From the NCBI GenBank assembly GCA_016800925.1, contig JABCPU010000164.1, positions 78,225 through 142,224 of the forward strand: a stretch of 64,000 nt of DNA. Reading direction: 5' to 3'. A program made the position numbers and the translations under genes. Positions 11,300 to 21,700 of this stretch are shown piece by piece. The notes under the pieces are model-generated. The model did not search any database and had not been told where the DNA came from. It saw only the letters and a program-made list of their open reading frames with translations. The stretch's first letter is position 1, and each line of letters opens with the position of its first letter. Origin of the DNA: Suillus spraguei. Its lineage: Eukaryota; Basidiomycota; Agaricomycetes; Boletales; Suillaceae.

Positions 11300-12199
11300 G
11301 TACATGCACAAGCAGACTTGATTGAATGTACCAGAACACACAATCAACTATCTTGCGATGTTAACCCATCCTAGAGCATTTAACCTCTCAGTAGAAATGG
11401 CATTGCTCAGAAATGTGTGCATGCATCGTCGTGCTGCATTGTTGCTTCCTCAACCTAAGTCCAACTTCTCAACACATTTGAAAGCCACTGCATCCCCTGC
11501 ATTCCATACAAACTGTTCATTGTGGACAGTGAATAGACAGTTTCCTCTGCGACCCACATATGTGACATCATTTAATGTTAAGGTTTGATGCTAACGCAAA
11601 CTGTGCTCAACCTCTGGACTGATCCCTTTGCTCACAGTCGATTTTGTGCAGCATTGTCGAAAGTGAGAATGCAAAGATACACTGTCTATTTGCAGAGATG
11701 ATGCCAATATAGTATTTCCTGAGTTGCTACTGTAAACACAATATATTGTCATAAAGCCGACCAAAGGGGAGTCCTTGTATGTTTTGGCCTCAGTGCCAAA
11801 GTACTTGATTCAAGTTGAATGAATATCAAGCTGTTAAACATATTCTCCAAGTTTCACTGGCAATAGTACTCTCTATGTGAATAAAGACGAACAAGCATTG
11901 ACTTATTTGTGAATTTACATCGCCGAGCAGTATGACCCTGTGTACTGTGCAAGACTGTATCACACTATAGCCCTGTGTGCTCTGTGCGCTCTACTGCTGT
12001 GAGGCTGTGCCAGTTGTGTCACTGTGGGAATCTTGTATCCACAATGGGTGGTTTACTGATGCAGCTTTACATTGGGTGACTATCATAGGCTCAAAACAAG
12101 CTCAAAACAACCTACAATAAAAGTAGGGTTTCTGAGTTTTGCAGTGCCCTTGGTGTACTGCTTTCGCTAATTTGGCTGCAAGTTAGTGATCTTTTAGCC
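11300..12199. other. No supported gene
   Basis: About 900 bp with only short open frames on both strands, no motif that I recognise, and no clear terminal repeats. It ends at the TTA target site of the Harbinger element. Confidence 0.5.
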
Positions 12200-12202
12200 T
12201 TA

Positions 12203-12276
12203 GGTGCTGTTTGGACAGCAAATCATATTTTCAAATTCATCATTCGCATCATGTGATGCAACCGTGGGATGTTCAG
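12203..12276 (+). repeat. Left terminal inverted repeat of Harbinger element
   Basis: Arm of about 74 bp running to GTGGGATGTTC; the mirror copy is at 14267-14340. It contains the self-complementary CATCATGTGATG. Confidence 0.9.
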
Positions 12277-12316
12277 GAAAATCTTAGATTGTCTTTGTAC
12301 CACCACCATCGTCGAT

Positions 12317-13464
12317 ATGATATCAGACTCGTCCAACCAAGGCTCGGCAAGATCTCTTCATTCTAGGGGTCATATAAGCAATGAAAGTGATACACAACAT
12401 CCTACCAAGGCTATTGGTATCTGATCTTGTAAACCTGCAGCTTACTGGACTAAGCAAGAAGAAGAATCTTTTCTTCAAGTCTTATCTGAGCAGAAGTCAA
12501 TCACTGGCGATGGTAACTTCAAAACAAAGACCTTTCAAGAGGCTTCCAATCATCTCAAGGAAAATTTTCCAATGCAAAAGGGTGCTGAGAAGACGCCCTC
12601 AGTTTGCCATTCAAAATGGGCAAATGTAAGTGGTTGCTAGGCTGCTCCTGCCGCTCTATCTAGTGTACTGACTGACCTGGTTCCATCAGCTCAAATCTGC
12701 CTACAGCGCTGTTCTGAAAGTTAAGAGGGCTTCTGGATTTACTTGGAGTGATGAGCATGGCGCTGGAATTACTCTGGAGAGTGAGAGTGCATGGGTGGCT
12801 TTTGTAAAGGTCTGTGCCATGATCATGGCCCTTCCTGTTATTTCTGAATAATAAGCCTTTATTTAAAGTGTCATGCAGCAGCAAAGCCATTCAAGAACAG
12901 GGGCTTCCCTTTCTTTGACCTCATCGACAGCATACAGCCACGCAGCAAGAGGCAGGGAAACAACTCCAATATTTACTGCTCCCCCTCAGGCCTTGATGGC
13001 ATGCCCTCTATCATCACCAGTGGCACACTTGACACCCTCAATCAGCTGAATCATTCTTTAAATGAAATCAACATCAGCACTAGCATGTGGCACAATGCAC
13101 CCCCTGAGGCAACTGGACCCAGCCCACCAATATCCCATCCTCCAATGTCATCACCTGGCAGCGTTCCATCCACCTTTCTCTCTGGCTCAACTGATGCAAG
13201 TTCAGTTGTCACTAGTGTCAGTCACAATTCAAAGTGCAAGCATGACAATCAAAGCGCCTTTGACTCAGCAGTTGCTTCAAGTGGGGGTGCACCAAAGCAT
13301 TCTCGACCTATTTTGGTTGCTGCAAAGGCATAGCAGGAGAGTCGTGATGAGCTTGTGAGGTTCAACAATATCTTTGAGATGTTTACAGAGAAGTTCAATG
13401 ATTCCCAATCGTCACTAAACCCAGAGTATACTCATGCAATTAAACTGCTCTCATCCACAGAGTG
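12317..13464 (+). pseudogene. Harbinger Myb/SANT-like DNA-binding protein
   Basis: The companion gene of the transposase. In PIF/Harbinger elements a Myb/SANT-like protein binds the element ends and helps bring in the transposase. Visible segments are AAYWTKQEEESFLQVL, GDGNFKTKTFQEASNHLKEN and CHSKWAN. An intron (GTAAGTGGTT to CCATCAG, about 12628-12689) follows, then LKSAYSAVLKVKRASGFTWS and AWVAFVK. A second intron leads to AKPFKNRGFPFFDLIDSIQP and a Ser/Pro-rich linker. Stops occur near 12412 and at 13331-13333, and further coding-like sequence runs to 13464. The order of motifs fits the Myb_DNA-bind_3 type. The 3' end abuts the truncated transposase. Confidence 0.8.
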
Positions 13465-14252
13465 AGAAAATGAACAAAAAATTGAAGTTACAAATGAAAT
13501 GGCAGTTCTGTGATATAAAGCCTTTGTGATTGTGCATGAACGGATGGTTCTCGAGTGGTGCAAAGGCACGGATATGTGTGCCATCAATGGCACTGACACA
13601 GTTATCAAAGAATCTAAAGTGTGGGTCATTTTGGATTATGAAGGGGATCGGAGAGTGTTGAGTAGGGAGTTGAACTTGCATGGAGTAGAAGGGTGGTGAT
13701 GCAAAGAACAACAAAAGCTTCTTGAAATATCTACAAAGTGCAATTAGTTCAATATGATATAAATAACGAAAAAATATCTTGAAATAGTCTCTGGGGAACA
13801 TTGGAACCTTTCACCTGTAAGGCATGTTGATAGCCCAGTTGTACAGGTGTAGAGAAAAATAGCGAGCTGTTCATCAACAGAAACTCCATTGCAGGACTGC
13901 ATGTAACCATTTGAATATAGAGCATGCACCAATGACTGGAAAACATGCAAGCTAACACCCAAATTGTGCCAGATACAGTCGGGATGACCAGTCATGAGCT
14001 CAAGCACCCATGCTTCACCGCTAAGCACAGATGTGTGATAAGATAGATATTGGTTGCGTCACTGATAAGAAGACTGATTTATAGATTGTTAATACCTGGC
14101 CAATAGCACATATTAGTATCATTGCAAGGTGTCATAAACATTCCTGTCGCTGCCAAAACTGCTCATCATTGAGTTCAGGAGGTGTGCCCATCTCTATGTC
14201 CAGCATTGGGTGATTGTCATCGTCTTGCCATTGTCTAGGCACACATCTTGTA
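13464..14252 (-). pseudogene. Harbinger transposase, 5' half only
   Basis: DDE transposase of the PIF/Harbinger type. The N-terminal domain reads MLSGEAWVLELMTGHPD, SVDEQLAIFLYTCTTGLS and ERFQCSPETISRYF. After a probable intron the nuclease domain starts with ASPPFYSMQVQLP and the first catalytic Asp in VSAIDGTHIRAFAP, then GFISQNCHFICNF. The sequence stops there. The segment with the second Asp and the Glu is absent, and the next bases belong to the end of the Myb-like gene. The enzyme cannot be active. Confidence 0.82.
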
Positions 14253-14266
14253 TATCCAGAGTTTCC

Positions 14267-14340
14267 CAGAACATCCCACAGTTGCATCACATGATGTGAA
14301 TGATGAATTTGAAAATATGATTTGCTGTCCAAACAGCACC
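14267..14340 (-). repeat. Right terminal inverted repeat of Harbinger element
   Basis: Reverse complement of the left arm, starting GAACATCCCACAGTTGC and ending CTGTCCAAACAGCACC, followed by the TTA target duplication. Confidence 0.9.
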
Positions 14341-14522
14341 TTAGCATTTAGTGCAATAATATAAGTGTCTATCATGCTAGCACTGAACTGCAACATAGAA
14401 CTACACGTGTGGATCACCTAAACGTTCTGAACCCTCAACCTCTCTTCTCCCTCTCGTTGAACTTACAGTCCCCTCCCATTTTTTCCTATATTATACTAGG
14501 ATGACTGTGGGGCATAGTTAAT

Positions 14523-15620
14523 TCACAGTATGGTATGATGATAGCCCTCTAAAGCTGCAAGCCTTGTGCGAAGTTGCTTGATTTTAGCCCTCTAATGAAA
14601 TAGTACCATCAACAAATGAAGACCATATTTGCTGAGAATAACCCACTTTTTCTTGGCAGACTTGCTTGATTTCGACATCCTAGTGAAATAGTACCATCAA
14701 CAAATGAAGACCATGTTTGTTGAGAATACCCACTTTTGCTTGGTGAACTTGCTTGATTTCAGCTTTCTGTTGCGCATTTTCAGCCTGCAGACTAAATTTA
14801 CTGAGAAAGCAACTCACTTGTGCTTGGCAAAACAGCACAAATTCAACCTCAAACTCCATGTGCAATTTGTTTCAATTCTGCAATGACAAGTACCATCAAG
14901 AAATGGAGACCATATTAGCTGAGAATAGCCCACCTTTGCCTCTTTGGCTTCATGATGAGACTTTACCTGCTCAAACTTCCCCAACACCTTTTACCACTCA
15001 GACTGATAAGCAGCACATACAGCCTCAATATCCTTAGTTGGTGATCCTAATGCAACCCCATGATAATGACCATGTGCATGATGGTTTCCACACTCCAAGT
15101 CTTGATCACTAGGGAACAGCTCTTTCAAGCTGCCACACACTGTGCTCGAAAACCAATAGCATTGGTTTTCATACAACTAGTATACCGGGGCCTGGCGGTG
15201 TACCAGAGACAGGACGGTGGACACTTGAAGTGCCAAGGGCACAGAAGATGAAGGAAAGTTGAATGTACAAAGCTTGCTGTATGGTGTATATCTGACTTGA
15301 CATTGTGGCACTGCATCATGGGGGGAACCATAAATAGATATGGAGTCATATGCATTGGTGTTGGATGATGAGGGAGAGACTAATTCAGATGATTGTTTGA
15401 AGGAACAACTTTGTCCTTGCACAGCACAGTCTGCAGACACTACAGCCCGAGTGGAGCAGCCATCAATCCAATGTCTGAAAAAAAATAAGAGGAACTCGTG
15501 TTCAGGATGACCAGAACATTTGTAGTATTCCATGCGTGCCAGCACACACTTTGTATACAGATTACCCTGGGTTTCGTCCCAAGGATCTGCCATCGAGGAA
15601 CACCAACTCAGGACTGACAC
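14523..15620 (-). pseudogene. Agaricomycete coiled-coil family gene with repeated mini-exons
   Basis: The minus-strand frame starts near 15620 and carries DPWDETQGNLYTKCVLARME, HPEHEFLLFFFRHW, LCTFNFPSSSVPLALQVSTV and ENQCYWFSSTVCGSLKELF, then AHGHYHGVALGSP. I recall this order from an unnamed, high-copy Agaricomycete protein family of unknown function. The C-terminal tail is a coiled coil spread over very short exons: AENAQQKAEIKQVHQAK, DVEIKQVCQEK, then RAKIKQLRTRLAALEG up to TGA at 14523-14525. These are separated by 54-56 nt introns that are copies of each other. Two in-frame stops (TAG near 15180 and TAA near 14990) interrupt the body, so this copy is probably a pseudogene. The start codon is uncertain. 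Confidence 0.68.
14592..14933 (-). repeat. Tandem exon-intron repeat
   Basis: Three near-identical introns lie at 14878-14933 (56 nt), 14680-14733 (54 nt) and 14592-14646 (55 nt). On the minus strand each starts GTGGG and ends AG, with ATGGTCTTCATTTGTTGATG in the middle (or a close variant). Between the last two lies a 33 nt exon (14647-14679). The unit is about 87-88 bp. A shorter, diverged intron-like gap lies at 14786-14818. Confidence 0.75.
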
Positions 15621-15639
15621 ACTATCATATCAGGCCCAT

Positions 15640-16139
15640 TTGGACAGTGAAACTTTAAAGCTGGGAGTCCAAGAGGAGGCTCTGACATGAATACACGACA
15701 AAAGAAGGATAGAAAACGGCTAATCCAGGAATGATTTCTTCGGTCTTGTTGTAACGACATTATAGATTATAAAGGGTTTGAACACGTTGCTCCAAGGAGA
15801 GGCGTCAAGAAGATGTACACAGCTGCGAGCGGCCCGGCTTGCCGCTGGGTGTCAGAGCACTGACTGGGTCTATGTATGTATACATCGGATGCGATGAGTC
15901 ATATTCCTCTTTGTGTCATCCAAAGCCACAATTCATGTTCACATCTTCCATCTCATATGCTCAAAGTTGGGACAGAGCGAAAGAAGTATTTCCTGGTACA
16001 ATAAGACGCAAGGGTCGCAGCAGGTTTTTGGTATGGCGTAAGCCAATACGATTCGGAAAGGGTAAGTCAGAAGCTACTTCGCGGGTTATAGACTCTACAA
16101 ATACTGTTCCCAACAGGTTTCTCATCAACAGCAAGTTGC
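15640..16139. other. No supported gene; possible former 3' flank of the O-fucosyltransferase gene
   Basis: About 500 bp with short open frames only. No motif recognised. It lies just outside the inverted segment described next. Confidence 0.4.
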
Positions 16140-16149
16140 CGGCATCAGT

Positions 16150-16405
16150 TCTCCATTTATCTTCAAACCTTCTTGTGTATATTCTTCCTGTCTGATTTTA
16201 CGTCCCGGCTGACTCCCCTCGATGCATTAATCGATCTGTACGACCAGGTCCCGCTGAAGGGGTTTTTGATACCGGTGCTAGACGTGATGGTGCTAGCTAG
16301 AGCAACAGAGGTCGTTGTCACAGATGGAAGCACTTTTGGAGCGTTTATGAAGGATGTACTGTGGAGGCGGCACTGGAGGTTTGAAATCGTCCAGAGGGGA
16401 TGAGT
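16150..16405 (+). pseudogene. Inverted C-terminal end of O-fucosyltransferase-like gene
   Basis: A plus-strand frame reading FFLSDFTSRLTPLDALI, LKGFLIPVLDVMVLA and TDGSTFGAFMKDVLWRRH, ending EIVQRG and TGA at 16401-16403. This is the expected C-terminus of the protein whose N-terminal and middle parts lie on the opposite strand at 16433-17513. The order suggests that a segment of about 270-300 bp, from inside the coding sequence past the stop codon, has been flipped. A second, independent gene fragment lying tail to tail is the alternative. Confidence 0.68.
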
Positions 16406-16432
16406 GTACGGTGTACACAACTGACCGCTCTG

Positions 16433-17513
16433 TATGTGGATCTGCTGCAGGATTTGGGGAATCAGTCGTGATGTAAAGAGGGGCGTTCAGTCTTTGCAAT
16501 GGTGCCGAGGTATGCACAGGTACACGACATCGGACCTTGGGTTTGAACATATGTGGCAGAGGAGGCAAAGGCGGGTGAGGCATCCTAAGACTCGATACAT
16601 CTGGTTGGACAAGTGGAAGATCGAGGTCCTCGTCGAAAGGACTAAGTTGCCGTTCAAGCGCCAGAGTCTCTCCAAGATCGGGTCCACAAACAAGGTGCAC
16701 GAGTTTTCACCAGATTGTTCTTGCGTTATCGGCGCTTCATTGTTCAAATTGACTGTCGCCGACATGAAGATGCGCACTGATGTAGACAGCACCTAACGCT
16801 TCATGTATCATATCAGCCACATGAGACAGGTCTGGATTCGTAAATGTCATCCCGCTCCTTATATCTCTTCGCATGCTCTTACTCGCCTTGTCTAAGCCTA
16901 AGCCTCAACGACCCAACGTTCCGATCTGGACCAATCTCTCGGGTGCCTGCGCAAGTGCTGGGATGTAGATGGAATGGAGATACTTGTCCCGCGTGGGCGA
17001 CACATCACGATCTTCTCTCCTATTGCATGGAGATTGACAAGCTGATCCCACGGGACGGAGGTCTATTCATCATACCCTGAACATTCGTCGGGAGTGGGCA
17101 CACGTGGAGGGACGAGCAGACAGTGTTCAAGCCCTGTTTTAGACCCAAGCACGAGGAAGCGCCTTAGCTTTTCAAATGAAACATATCGAATTGGCTTTCC
17201 AAGCCTCAGAAAAGGAACAAGAAGAGTGCGATTAAGTTGTCGAGGGAGTACGAGGGCGTTCTCGAGTGCGATGTGTTAGTTGTGTAATCCGCTGTGGGGA
17301 AAGTAGGAGAGATATTTGGTATCAGGAGCGAGTGGGTTTACTTTTGGGAGGCCATCAGCAGGGTGTGGGTTCGTTTGTGCATAGAGAGCGAACCTGATGG
17401 TGAATAAATGATATGTGAAGAAAAAGCATGTGAGTGAATGTGAAAGCTAGTACAGCGATGAGGATCGCGAGCTTTCTGTTTGGGGAGTAGGATGGCGATT
17501 GTTTGGCGCTCAT
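16433..17513 (-). pseudogene. O-fucosyltransferase-like protein, N-terminal and middle parts
   Basis: Starts MSAKQSPSYSPNRKLAILIA with a hydrophobic signal-anchor (ILIAVLAFTFTHMLFLHI), as in a type II Golgi/ER glycosyltransferase. Next come YFPHSGLHN, IALENALVLPRQLNRTLLVP and RLGKPIRYVSFEKL, then IPALAQAPERLVQIGTL, HEALGAVYISAHLHVGDSQF and LNAPLYITTDSPNPAADP, where it breaks off. The pattern matches the GDP-fucose protein O-fucosyltransferase-like family of Agaricomycetes. The known family moves fucose onto proteins in the secretory pathway; the substrate of this branch is unknown to me. It is broken by a frameshift near 17400, by stops (a Gln codon after SGLHN, and after GYDE) and by the inversion of its 3' end. 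Confidence 0.75.
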
Positions 17514-18470
17514 TAGACTTTGGCTGAGGGAAGAACCTGGTCAGGTGCTGCGCGGAGCATCCGATAGGTGCCTTTTTCGAGTGTCGCGGATGGAGACTGG
17601 AACGTGAATGCTGTAGACATGATGGGTGCTGAAGACGACGCGTTGTTTGTGCTTGTTGAATTCAGACTAGTGAATCACACATGCACTATCAAGCGTGCTC
17701 AATTCTTGCGATGTCAAGTTCAAGACATGTCAAGTTCCACCGTGCCTTAAGCCAAACAAAATAGCTGACCGGTGACACTATGACGCTCCAAAAGAAACTT
17801 TAATAAATTGCGCGAAACGCGCGATACACCAGCTACTAGCTACTCCACGATATAGCATGGATGCTGAGGCGGTTGAGGGGTCACAAAGAGTGCCATCGTT
17901 AGGACTCGAACGGGTTGGGGCATGTTAATACTGGCGGTAACGTGAAATCACGCGTGGTTAGGGTACCCGAGGTGAGTCGATGTTCTTGCGCGGTTGGTGT
18001 TTGGCAGGGTATGGTTGGGCACTACGGAGCGCAGGCGATGCACAGCTAGGTGCAGTAGGTCTAGAATTAGTGGAGCAAGCTTTGTCAGTGTAAGCATAAT
18101 TTGGAGAAGTAAGGTAGAGAGGCTTACAGACGTGAAAGAATGAGTATAACGATAGCGTCTGCGTCGAGTAGGTCGCCCTTGACTCTACAAGACGGGGGCC
18201 TTCTCCCTCACCTCTTCTGTCGTCTGTTGGAAGACTTCGTGCCTCTCAAAGTGGCAGCAAATGACATGCTGATTTTTAGGATTTAGGAAAGATATAAGAA
18301 TGAGTGCGACAACAGTGACAGCGAGCTCGATGATAGTTTTAAGTTGATGGCCACGTCTAAGGATGAGCTTGACGATAAACAACAACAAAAGTCCGCATTA
18401 GTATAAACTATTACCCGGTCAACTGATCTGAACGATTAGTAAGCCAAGCATTTGAGGACTCTAATGCAAG
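17514..18470. other. Intergenic region, no supported gene
   Basis: About 950 bp between two divergent genes. A minus-strand frame at 18185-18388 has a hydrophobic stretch (IIELAVTVVALILISFL) but no other support. Nothing else is recognised. Confidence 0.45.
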
Positions 18471-18494
18471 TTGAACGCCAACGTTTGACTAACT

Positions 18495-18590
18495 CAATCG
18501 TTAACGATTGGTATCTGCTTTCCGTCGAACGTTAACGTTTGAACTAAGTCACACCAGCTTATCTGCTCTGCGTCGAACGTTAACGTTTGA
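18495..18590. promoter_or_regulatory. Three GTTAAC-centred palindromes upstream of the Ulp1-like gene
   Basis: A perfect 16-bp palindrome CAATCGTTAACGATTG lies at 18495-18510. Two identical near-palindromes TCGAACGTTAACGTTTGA follow at 18525-18542 and 18573-18590, each preceded by a similar TATCTGCT stretch. They lie 130-225 bp before the ATG at 18719, where fungal promoters often carry factor sites. Function is inferred from position and symmetry only. Confidence 0.5.
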
Positions 18591-18718
18591 CGCCATCAAT
18601 CTATGATCCCCCCACAGCTGGAACCTAGGATTAGAAAACCGCGTCGTTTTCGTAAGTCATAATCCTGCGTCTAATGTTCTTTGTAGGCTAACCTTACGTC
18701 CCAGCTCTCAACGGTGTC

Positions 18719-21700
18719 ATGCCAGTTGATGAATTTTGGAGGCCCGAGGAAATACCACCTTTCACGGGCCAGAAAAAAAGGATGCGTACTTTTGTAGTAA
18801 CATCTGATAGGGTGCGACGGGAAATCACCGGCGTTGTGAACGAAATTAATCAGCTGAAGGGAAAAAATCGCTCCAGCAAGATATACACGTATCAATCAGG
18901 CAACATTAAAGTGATTTTCGACGACTCGGACTACGAGAGCGACGCCTCGAGCGACTCAGACTTCACACCTGCTTTCCTCAACTCGCAACCGCCGGGATAC
19001 CTGCTTCTTGTGTCTTCATCGGCCCCCAACGCGTTATCCAATGTTCCAGCAGCTCGTGAGTGGATTCAGCAGTCCAAAAAATTTCCGGAAGGGCTTCCCT
19101 TGCCTTCCGCTCTTTATGAGCTGTGCGAGGCGGTTTTGACAGTCCCCAAAGACGTCCTCGGTCCCCTACTTCCTACCGACGAAATGCCAGTATCCAAACT
19201 GTGGAAATTCAATATAGCTTTTGTCCAGCTCGTCTCTGGCCAACCATTATCGTTTTTCGAGACTGTTTTTCCTGTCCATTCTGTGGACACAGCAGCCCCG
19301 ATACCCCCAGAAGATTTCGTGGACGCTATGATGGGAGCTTTTGGTCAGGCCCTTCTCGACGGAAAGCAGTCGATACGTGATCCGTTCTTCAAAGGGAAGC
19401 TCTTACCTCTCTGGACGATCAAATTTTGGCAGGAGTTACATCGTGTGCGCGCCATCAGAGACAAGTGGTCCCAAGCCGACAAGTGGTTAGGTTCTAGAAT
19501 GTCCGGAGATGGGCTACAAACATTTAAAAGTGCCCGCATCCAGCTAGGCCGTCTCTCGTGGAACCAACCAATCGTGGGCTCAGCTGCATCCGGTCTGCAA
19601 ACGACCCTCAAGTTAACGCGTCTATTATCTTCTGAATGGTTGTCTGATACCATCGTTGACTTGATGATCGAATCCCTCGCAGTGCGGTTACAAGGTACAC
19701 ACCCCGACATTGCCCTCACCGACACAAGTTTCGGCCACGCAATCCAAATTGCTGCAGACAGGTCTAATCACGCGAACGATCGCCTACCATTGAAGCAGCT
19801 CTCGGAGTTTTGCAACGGAAAAAGATGTCTCTATACACCGGTGCATCTCTCAACACATCTGCATTTTATTGCCTTTCAAATTGACTTCACTAACAAGTCT
19901 TTTCGCTACGGTACCCATAATTTTTCTGTACGATTGCGCCACTCAAGCTAATTACACAACAGGCGATTCCCTCGGTTTGAAACAGGACGTGTCAACGTTC
20001 ACCGAGAAGGTGCAATGGTGGTTGAAGAGGGTCTTCGGGCAGTCATTCCGCGATGACGGCCTCACTCTGCCATGCGCTCAACAGTCGGACTCGTCATCTT
20101 GCGGGTTATTTGCGATCAATACCATCGAGCACAACATATTCGGAACACCGCTCGGTATCACGGACCCTGCATTGGAGCGAGCAAGGTGGTTCGCCACGGT
20201 GGCAGAACGTCAGACTGCAGGGCGCCAGCAGTGTCAAATTCCTGCATCCTCGAACACCATCGCTGGTCCATCTTCTCAAGCGTCGTCTGCGATGTCCATG
20301 GATGTGTCGCCAGTGCATCATAACGAAGTCACACATCAGCAATCATCGACGCGGGACTGGAAGGTCGAACTTTTGAAAATCAATCGTAAAAAGGCGGATC
20401 AGGTCAAGGCAGAGCGTAAACGGGACGCTCGTGCACAGCAGGCTGGAGAACGCGTTCCTCATTTGCAAGTAGCTCGGGACCAGGCTGCGAAGGAGGCAGC
20501 TATACGAGAAACTCGAGAGCATGCTGAGAGGGACGCTCGGGAACAGGCTGTGAAGGAGGCAGCTTCACGACGGGCTCGAGAACAGGCTGAGAGGGACGCT
20601 AGTGCACAAGAAGCTCGGGAACACGCTGCGAAGGAAGCAGCCATACGAGAAGCTCGAGAGCAGGCTGAGAGGAACGCTCGTGAACAGGCTGGGAAGGCGG
20701 AGCTTTACGACAGGCTCGAGAACAGGCTGAGAGGGACGCTCGTGCACAAGAAGCTCGAGAACATGCTGCGAAGGAGGCAGCCATACGAGAAGCTCGAGAG
20801 CAGGCTGAGATGAACGCTCGTGAACAGGCTGGGAAGGAGGCAGCTATACGAGAAGCTCGAGAGCAGGCTGAGCGAAACAGACTGGAGCACGCCGACCACG
20901 AAAGAATGGAGTGGGAGCATACCCACCAGACCGATGTTGAACCCATTCGTCCATCTCAATCCATGGCTGCTCGTGGCGCAATACGGCAACACCGTTTAAC
21001 ACCCCCTCGCTGCGCTGAGTCTTACCGCAGGGACTATCCCTCCCGTCGACCAATATCGCCTCTTCCAGCTTACAGTCGAATGCACTCTTACAGAGATTCT
21101 CGTCATTATCGCTCTCCTTCGCCGGCATACGCTACCTGTCGTGGGCGTTCTCGCTCTCCGATACATAATCGTTGTCGTCGTCGCTCTCCTTCGCCGGCGT
21201 ACGCTGCCCGTCGTGGGCGTTCTCGCTCTCCCATCGGAGCTCGCAACAGTTGGGGATTGCAATTGCATGACCGGAGTCCCATTTGTCGTCGTAAGTTTCC
21301 TTTTAGCCTGATGATAACACGGATTTGATTCTCATCACTTATAGCACCGTCTGGTACCTCGTCACGTCACCATTATTCAAATCCCAATCATCGTAGGTCA
21401 TCATTTGTATTAATATAATTGTGCTACTAATTTCTAATCCGGATAGCATCCTCTGTTCATGTCGCGGCCTCGTCGGTTCAATTTTCTGGCCCTTTATCAT
21501 ACGTATCTCCTCCAGCATTTCAGATGCCATCCTTAGATTGGATGAAGAGTCTCGCCCACGACAACGCAACCACTCGTCATATAATCGTCAATACCACTTC
21601 CCTTACAGCGTTTGCTACACCCGTTTGTGTTCCCCATCCATGGATTACGAACCCCGAATACCACACATGGCGCTTTATCTCTTGTGGCCATCTAGTCGTC

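Larger units (their letters stand above)
12203..14340 (+). mobile_element. PIF/Harbinger DNA transposon (TSD TTA)
   Basis: A 2138 bp element with long terminal inverted repeats. The left arm starts GGTGCTGTTTGGACAGCAAA at 12203 and the right arm is its reverse complement ending at 14340. The arms agree over about 74 bp with two mismatches seen (12246 and near 12264). A TTA lies on each side (12200-12202 and 14341-14343), as expected for PIF/Harbinger. Inside are a Myb/SANT-like gene on the plus strand and a transposase on the minus strand, converging tail to tail. Both are broken and the transposase lacks its 3' half, so the copy cannot move on its own. Confidence 0.9.

Noticed and set aside
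18185..18388. A small membrane protein on the minus strand
   Set aside because: One hydrophobic stretch only, with no homology that I recognise and no supporting splice or promoter signal.
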